NCBI GenBank assembly: GCA_947278105.1
Contig: CAMYOR010000025.1
Location: forward strand, 1 to 9,980
DNA: 9,980 nt
DNA from: an uncultured Tissierellia bacterium
Lineage (GTDB): Bacteria > Bacillota > Clostridia > Tissierellales > Peptoniphilaceae
Direction of reading: 5' to 3'
Under the pieces are notes generated by a model. That model was given only the letters and a program-made list of their open reading frames with translations, did no database searches and was not told where the DNA came from. The position numbers and the translations under genes were made by a program. Below are positions 5,776-9,980 of this stretch, one piece after another. Each line of letters begins with the position of its first letter. Within the stretch, counting starts at the first letter, position 1.

Positions 5776-6906
5776 TTAAAAGTTTTTTTCTCCATCCTCG
5801 GGATCGAAGATTTTTGTAATTGTCCCGCCTCCGAGGACAAGATCTCCATCGTAGGCGACGGCTGACTGGCCCGGGGCGGGGGCCCTCTGCGGACGGTCAA
5901 AGCGAATAAGGACCTGGTCAGGGCCAGAAGAAGATGATAAAGACTTGATAAGGCAAGGGGCTTCTTTGGCCAGGTAACGGATTTTTACCTGAGCCCGACT
6001 AAGCCCCTCGGGCCGTTTTCCGCTCATCCAATTCCAGTCCGGACAGAAGATTTCTTGAAAGAAGAGCTCTTCTTCATCTCCAACAATGACCTCTCCCCTT
6101 TCCATATTCTTGTCCAAAACATAGGCGGGTCTGGGCAAGGCAAGGCCCAAGCCCCGTCTTTGACCAATGGTATAGGCCATTGGACTTTTTCCCTTGCCCA
6201 GGACCTCTCCCCGCCGGTTCACTAATGTTCCGGGAGGGTAGATTTTATGGTCATGGTTTTGGCAAAATTCAACGTAATTTCCGTCCGGAATAAAACAAAT
6301 ATCTTCCGAATCGGGCCGGTTCCAGCTCGCAAGGCCTGCTTTTTCTGCAATGGTTCTTACCTCTTCCTTATAGAATCCGCCCAGGGGAAAAAGGACTTTG
6401 GAAAGCTCCTCCTGGCCCATCTGAAAGAGCATATAGGACTGATCCTTCGACCGATCCCTGCCTCTCTTTAACTGATAGGTCCCCTGAAAGCTTTCAACTG
6501 AAGCATAATGGCCCGTTGAAACAAAGTCTAGGCCATAGATTTTTGCATAGGAAAAAAGTGCGCCAAATTTTAAATACTTATTGCAAAAGACGCACGGATT
6601 CGGCGTCCACCCTTTTTCGTAGGTCTTAATAAAGGGACGAATCACCTTTTCTTCAAAATGCGCGGAAAGGTCCACCAGGTGAAAGTCAATCCCCAGACTT
6701 TGAGCCATGTCCCTGGCCGACTCTTCGTCTTGGGTCAGATCGATTCGATGGATATCCAATTCCCCGTTTTCCCCGATAAACTTTTCCGGAGTGGGTGGGT
6801 ACAGGCGCATTGTAAGGCCGACAAGGTCAAAGCCCTTTTCTTTCAAAAGGTAGGCAGCTACCGTCGAGTCCACGCCGCCCGACATGGCAATTAGAACCTT
6901 AGTCAA
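5776..6906 (-). CDS. mnmA: tRNA-uridine 2-sulfurtransferase MnmA
   Basis: Adds sulfur to C2 of the wobble uridine (U34) in tRNAs for Lys, Glu and Gln, using ATP and a persulfide relayed from a cysteine desulfurase. The 376-residue protein is full length. It has the PP-loop SGGVDSTVAAYLL (9-21), the catalytic cysteine region TPNPCVFCNKYLKFG with C105, STGHYA (130-135), DQSYMLF (155-161), the second redox cysteine C204 in SEDICFIPDGNY, and a C-terminal beta-barrel beginning near YTIGQRRGLGLAL. The start codon is TTG (6906-6904), chosen because GGAGG (6917-6913) is 6 nt upstream and the product begins MTKVLIAMSGGVDS as expected. The TTG lies inside the end of the HAD gene (8-nt overlap), indicating translational coupling. 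No cysteine desulfurase gene is visible in this window. Confidence 0.96.
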   Translation of the reverse strand: MTKVLIAMSGGVDSTVAAYLLKEKGFDLVGLTMRLYPPTPEKFIGENGELDIHRIDLTQDEESARDMAQSLGIDFHLVDLSAHFEEKVIRPFIKTYEKGWTPNPCVFCNKYLKFGALFSYAKIYGLDFVSTGHYASVESFQGTYQLKRGRDRSKDQSYMLFQMGQEELSKVLFPLGGFYKEEVRTIAEKAGLASWNRPDSEDICFIPDGNYVEFCQNHDHKIYPPGTLVNRRGEVLGKGKSPMAYTIGQRRGLGLALPRPAYVLDKNMERGEVIVGDEEELFFQEIFCPDWNWMSGKRPEGLSRAQVKIRYLAKEAPCLIKSLSSSSGPDQVLIRFDRPQRAPAPGQSAVAYDGDLVLGGGTITKIFDPEDGEKNF

Positions 6907-7588
6907 AAATCTCCTCCAAAAATGTCAGCGCCTCCTCCAAATTCGAGAAGAAGCCCTGGACCTTCTCTAATACAAGGGGCTGGGGTTTCGACAAATCCTC
7001 AATAAAAAAGGTGGGAAAGCCCCCGGAAATCCCGGCCAAAGCGCCATTGTTGGAATCCTCCAAAATTAAGACCCTTTCCGGGTCCAGGCCGAGGCCGGAG
7101 GCGGCCATGAAAAAAATCTGAGGATCGGGCTTAGAAACAAGGACATGGTCTCCGAAAACGCAGAGGTCAAAGTCTTTGTCAAGACCCACCGCCTCAAGCT
7201 TCTTCCAGGCCAGGACCTCGGGAGTCGATGTCGCCAGGGCGATTTTACCATGGGCCTTTGCAAAATTTACCATGGCCCGGGCACCCGGCATGAGATGAAG
7301 TCCCCCCTCTTCAATTTTTTCCCGGACTCTTTTCAGGAGAAGAGCCTGGTAGGAGGGGTACTGGACCCTTCCATCAAAAAAACGGTGAAAGACTTTTTCG
7401 CCCTCGGCATGGTTCAGCCCTCTCATGGCCTGGGTATAGGCATCAATTTCCTCGGGACCGATCCCGTATTCCGGGAGGATCTGGTTCACCTCTTCCACAA
7501 TCATTCTTTCGGAATCAATCAGGGTCCCATCCAGATCAAAGATATACCCTTGAATCTGGGGAAACTGGTTTTTTCTCATCTCATCCAT
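6899..7588 (-). CDS. HAD-superfamily hydrolase (phosphatase/beta-phosphoglucomutase-like)
   Basis: A 229-residue haloacid-dehalogenase family protein, most likely a cytosolic phosphatase acting on a small phosphorylated metabolite. All four motifs are present: the nucleophile motif FDLDGTLIDSE with D18 and D20, motif II in LATSTPE, motif III lysine in SKPDPQIFF, and the acidic motif IV in LILEDSNNGALAG. The helical cap lies between motifs I and II, as in the beta-phosphoglucomutase/HAD_2 subgroup. I start it at the ATG at 7588-7586, which has GGAGG 6 nt upstream; the frame stays open to 7663, but that adds 25 residues without family character. It is the first gene of the HAD-mnmA-nagB unit, and its stop overlaps the mnmA start. 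The substrate cannot be assigned; mutase versus phosphatase is undecided. Confidence 0.9.
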   Translation of the reverse strand: MDEMRKNQFPQIQGYIFDLDGTLIDSERMIVEEVNQILPEYGIGPEEIDAYTQAMRGLNHAEGEKVFHRFFDGRVQYPSYQALLLKRVREKIEEGGLHLMPGARAMVNFAKAHGKIALATSTPEVLAWKKLEAVGLDKDFDLCVFGDHVLVSKPDPQIFFMAASGLGLDPERVLILEDSNNGALAGISGGFPTFFIEDLSKPQPLVLEKVQGFFSNLEEALTFLEEIFD

Positions 7589-7706
7589 GACCCACCTCCC
7601 GCACTCTCTGTGGAACATCGGTAAAATGAAAGATCGGAAAAGGCTCGCCTTCGATGGGTCCAAGAAAAGAAGATCTCTTTCCGAATTTTCACAGGCATTT
7701 TTTGAA

Positions 7707-7735
7707 TAAAAAAGGAGGCAGGAATTTCTGCCTCC
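7707..7735 (-). terminator. Intrinsic terminator of the L25 gene
   Basis: On the minus strand GGAGGCAG (7735-7728) and CTGCCTCC (7721-7714) form a perfect 8-bp stem with a 6-nt loop, followed by TTTTTTA. It lies about 33 nt past the L25 stop and separates that gene from the HAD-mnmA-nagB unit, which should have its own promoter in about 7589-7706. I found no convincing promoter there. Confidence 0.93.
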
Positions 7736-7768
7736 ACCATCATCATCTCGGGTATGAGAGGACGATTC

Positions 7769-8422
7769 CTATTCCTCTTCTTCCTTTTTATCTTCTTTAC
7801 CCACTTCGGGGACATCCGCTGCGGAGGCTTCTTCCATTTCTTCTGCCGCGGGTTCAACTTCTTCTTTATTGGGTTCGCTCAGAGAAGCGACCGGCTCTTC
7901 GGCAGGCAGGAGGATTTGAATGGCATCGTTTTTCGAAATATCAAGGTCGGCAACCGTTACAACATCCCCAATTTGCATTTCCGTCACATTGACATCGGCG
8001 GTCTGGGGAATATCTCTTGGGAAGCACTCGACTTCAACCTCTTCCAAAAGCTGTAAGAGGATGGAAGGCTGAACGCGGATATTGTCGCGGCCAACCAGAA
8101 CAACTGGAATGGTCACCTTCAGTTTTTCGTTCGCGCGGACTTCCTGGAAATCGACGTGAAGCATCTGGTCCTTCACGGGCTGGATCTGAACATCTTTAAT
8201 CAGAACGGTCTGGTTTTCCCCTTCTACATTTAAGTCCACCAAAGCAGAGGTTCCCGCTGAAAGATAAGTCTTTCTGAACTCAAGACCATTGACCTGAACG
8301 TTTTCATTTTCGCCTTCTTTATGATAGATAACGCCTGGCACGATCCCCTGATCTCTCAGTTTGTCGACTTGATTTTTACCGTGCGCATCACGACGCTGAA
8401 CATTTAGCTTGTACTGAGCCAT
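7769..8422 (-). CDS. rplY: 50S ribosomal protein L25 / general stress protein Ctc
   Basis: Binds 5S rRNA in the large ribosomal subunit. At 217 residues it is the long (TL5/Ctc) form. The N-terminal 5S-binding barrel is at about 1-92, with GKNQVDKLRDQGIVPGVIYH (15-34) and LHVDFQEV (88-95). The second Ctc-specific beta domain is at about 96-172, with PVVLVG, VECFPRDIP and IGDVVTVADLDI. A Glu/Ala-rich acidic tail (about 174-217) ends in four glutamates. AAGGAGG (8434-8428) is 5 nt before the ATG. It has a near-consensus promoter immediately upstream and a strong terminator immediately downstream, so it is mainly monocistronic. In Bacillus ctc is a general-stress gene; here the promoter looks like an ordinary housekeeping (SigA-type) one. 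Confidence 0.95.
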   Translation of the reverse strand: MAQYKLNVQRRDAHGKNQVDKLRDQGIVPGVIYHKEGENENVQVNGLEFRKTYLSAGTSALVDLNVEGENQTVLIKDVQIQPVKDQMLHVDFQEVRANEKLKVTIPVVLVGRDNIRVQPSILLQLLEEVEVECFPRDIPQTADVNVTEMQIGDVVTVADLDISKNDAIQILLPAEEPVASLSEPNKEEVEPAAEEMEEASAADVPEVGKEDKKEEEE

Positions 8423-8456
8423 AACTTCCTCCTTAAAAATAAATCACGTACTACTC

Positions 8457-8485
8457 ATTATAGTCAATCAATGGGTATCTTTCAA
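8457..8485 (-). promoter_or_regulatory. Promoter of the L25/Ctc gene
   Basis: On the minus strand, TTGAAA (8485-8480) and consensus TATAAT (8462-8457) are separated by exactly 17 bp. The predicted start is near 8450, giving a leader of about 28 nt that contains the AAGGAGG site. I saw no terminator between the upstream lipoprotein gene and this promoter, so some readthrough from rho is possible. Confidence 0.88.
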
Positions 8486-8503
8486 CATTTACCATGATAT
8501 CCA

Positions 8504-8887
8504 CTAGTTTTCTCCAGACTCCTTTGCTGCCTTGCGAGCAGCATCCAGGGCAGCTTTAATGGCCTGGCGAAAGCCTTCGCTGGTTCGGGTGGCCCCGGAG
8601 ACGGTATCGACCTTTTCCCCGTTTTTATTAATGGCTTCCTGGCGGAGCTGATCCAGTGCCTTTCCCCCAATTTCTGCGGTTTCCTTATGTTGGAGGATCC
8701 TGCAGTCATAAACAGATCCCGTCTCGTCAATGGTGACGGTAAGGCGGATCGGCGTCTCCCGGTCATAGCCCTGACCAGAGCCTTCATAAGTTCCCGGCTT
8801 AAGAGAATTCGAGCTGATCCCGCAGGAAGCGAAAACAAAAAGTCCGGTCCCGATGACCATTGCTTTTTGTAAGAAATTTCTTTGCAT
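8504..8887 (-). CDS. FMN-binding-domain lipoprotein
   Basis: A small predicted surface lipoprotein of 127 residues. The N-terminus is a signal peptide with a lipobox ending LFVFASC (C22 would be lipid-modified). The rest is an FMN_bind domain like the C-terminal part of RnfG/NqrC. It starts at GTYEGSGQGYDRETPIRLTV and ends with DTVSGATRTSEGF, where T100 in SGAT fits the covalent FMN attachment site used by ApbE-type flavin transferases. Its likely role is outside-facing flavin electron transfer, but no partner gene is in the window. Two start codons are possible: ATG at 8893 (3 nt after AGGGG) and ATG at 8887 (9 nt after); I prefer 8887 for spacing. It begins 12 nt after the rho stop, so it is probably co-transcribed with rho. 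Confidence 0.85.
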   Translation of the reverse strand: MQRNFLQKAMVIGTGLFVFASCGISSNSLKPGTYEGSGQGYDRETPIRLTVTIDETGSVYDCRILQHKETAEIGGKALDQLRQEAINKNGEKVDTVSGATRTSEGFRQAIKAALDAARKAAKESGEN

Positions 8888-8899
8888 AACCATGGTCCC

Positions 8900-9980
8900 C
8901 TAAAATTGCTTTTTTAAGATCAACTGACAAAAATCCTTATTGGTTTTCGTATTTTTTATGAGGCGAACAAATTGCTCCATGGTGTCGATGGGATTTTGCT
9001 GACGGCCCTCCCGGCGGATCCGGATGAGAGTTTTTTCTTCTTCCTCGCTAAGGAGAAGGTCATCCCGCCGGGTTCCCGAGGCGAAGATGTCAATCGCAGG
9101 GAAGATACGCAGTTCCGAGAGATCGCGGTTAAGGTGGATTTCCATGTTTCCTGTCCCCTTGAACTCTTCATAGATCATATCGTCCATCCTGGAGCCGGTG
9201 TCACGCAAGCAGGTGGCTAGAATTGTTAACGATCCCTCACCGTCAATGTTTCTGGCTGCGCCAAAAAAAGCCTTGGGAGGATAAAGGGCTACCGGATCCA
9301 GGCCGCCGGAAAGGGTCCTTCCCGAAGGCGGGGTGACAATATTATAAGCCCGGGAAAGGCGGGTCAGGGAGTCCAAGAGAATCATGACATCCTGTCCACT
9401 TTCCACCAGCCGCTTAGCTCTTTCCAAAAGCTCTTCCGCAATTTTTGTGTGATTCTGAGCAGTTTTATCAAAAGTCGAAGCAATCACTTCCGTACGAATC
9501 GGATCGTCCTGCTTTCTCATCCGGTTGACAGACCATTCAAAGTCCGTCACTTCTTCCGGTCTTTCGTCAATAAGAAGAATAAAAAGGTAGATTTCCGGAT
9601 ATTTGGATTCCACTGACCGGGCAATGGACTTTAAAAGAGTCGTTTTTCCTGCCTTGGGGGGGCTGACAATCAGGCCTCTTTGTCCCTTGCCAATCGGAGC
9701 GACCAGGTCCACGATCCGGTTGGAAACGTCGGCCATTCCCTGCTCCAGCTGGATTCTTTCGTTCGCATAGATCGGGGTCAGGTTATCAAAGGTTGACCGG
9801 TGCTTAAACTCCATCGGAGAGGTGCCGTTGACCGTATTAAGATAAATGATCGGGGCATACTTTTCTTTGTCTCTCGCATCCCCGACAATCCCTTCAACGA
9901 GATCTCCCGTTTTTAATTCAAAACGTTTGATATGGGCGGCGGGCATATAATAGTCTTTTTTATCTCCCCCATCCCCTTCG
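8900..9980 (-). CDS. rho: Transcription termination factor Rho (5' end off window)
   Basis: Rho is the hexameric RNA helicase that ends transcription at Rho-dependent sites. The frame is open to the right edge, so the N-terminal part is missing; about 359 residues are present. An internal ATG at 9946 is not the true start, because the frame continues upstream with residues EGDGGDKKDYY, which align with the DxYVSPSQIRRF region of other Rhos (here YYMPAAHIKRF). Visible features are the end of the cold-shock-like RNA-binding domain (FELKTGDLVEG), the Walker A loop VSPPKAGKTTLL, Walker B with the following LDSLTRLSRAYN, the VTPPSGRTLSGGLDP and GEGSLTILATCLRDTGSRMDD segments of the central channel, and LNRDLSELRIFPAIDI. 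The acidic stretch before YY suggests a hydrophilic N-terminal insertion of the kind common in Gram-positive Rhos. The lipoprotein gene follows after 12 nt. Confidence 0.97.
   Translation of the reverse strand, partial: EGDGGDKKDYYMPAAHIKRFELKTGDLVEGIVGDARDKEKYAPIIYLNTVNGTSPMEFKHRSTFDNLTPIYANERIQLEQGMADVSNRIVDLVAPIGKGQRGLIVSPPKAGKTTLLKSIARSVESKYPEIYLFILLIDERPEEVTDFEWSVNRMRKQDDPIRTEVIASTFDKTAQNHTKIAEELLERAKRLVESGQDVMILLDSLTRLSRAYNIVTPPSGRTLSGGLDPVALYPPKAFFGAARNIDGEGSLTILATCLRDTGSRMDDMIYEEFKGTGNMEIHLNRDLSELRIFPAIDIFASGTRRDDLLLSEEEEKTLIRIRREGRQQNPIDTMEQFVRLIKNTKTNKDFCQLILKKQF

Noticed and set aside
5026..5819. Plus-strand frames opposite nagB.
   Set aside because: nagB is unmistakable on the minus strand with a ribosome binding site; these frames carry no family motifs.
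7654..8056. Plus-strand frames opposite the L25 gene, one very Phe-rich.
   Set aside because: The Phe-rich stretch is the complement of the Glu-rich acidic tail codons of L25, and the frames cross the L25 terminator.
9944..9946. ATG within rho as a possible start giving a 348-residue protein.
   Set aside because: The frame continues upstream to the window edge with residues that align to conserved Rho sequence, so this is an internal methionine.
1..9980. Mobile elements, CRISPR arrays, phage or defence genes.
   Set aside because: No transposase or integrase motifs, no regular repeat-spacer pattern, and all recognisable genes are chromosomal housekeeping or metabolic functions.

Overview
The window reads as a chromosomal segment of an anaerobic, fermentative Gram-positive bacterium (Bacillota, Clostridia/Tissierellia-like). 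Supporting this are a ctsR gene with a canonical CtsR operator, a Ctc-type ribosomal protein L25 with an acidic tail, a flavodiiron oxygen reductase, an acyl-CoA dehydrogenase carrying rubredoxin, strong AGGAGG-type ribosome binding sites throughout, and promoters close to the SigA consensus. Genus and species cannot be fixed from the sequence alone. No transposase, integrase, CRISPR array, tRNA or rRNA was seen.

Layout. Positions 1-450 (minus) hold almost all of ctsR, the heat-shock/Clp repressor, which runs off the left edge; its promoter, operator and a leader stem-loop lie at 471-561. Positions 679-1089 (minus) encode a small XRE-type regulator with two membrane segments, preceded by a repeated GTTTA motif that looks like an operator array. 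Positions 1090-1675 contain no convincing gene but hold the XRE control region and a candidate promoter and leader for the plus-strand operon that follows. That operon, 1676-4892 (plus), has two genes: a three-part fusion (acyl-CoA dehydrogenase, ETF-alpha FAD domain, rubredoxin) and a flavodiiron protein (FprA). It ends at a strong hairpin terminator shared with the convergent minus-strand genes.

The right half is all on the minus strand and is transcribed from right to left. It starts with rho (5' end off the window), closely followed by a small FMN-binding lipoprotein. Next comes the L25/Ctc gene with its own near-consensus promoter and an intrinsic terminator. Last is a tight three-gene unit, HAD phosphatase - mnmA - nagB, which ends at the shared terminator.

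The most interesting unit is the plus-strand pair. The fusion protein appears to hold a complete electron relay in one chain (acyl-CoA to dehydrogenase FAD, to ETF-type FAD, to rubredoxin iron). The next gene encodes the enzyme class that takes electrons from rubredoxin to reduce O2 (or NO). The inference is an acyl-CoA-driven oxygen-scavenging system. The chemistry of each part is established for its family; the coupling is inferred from gene order and domain content.
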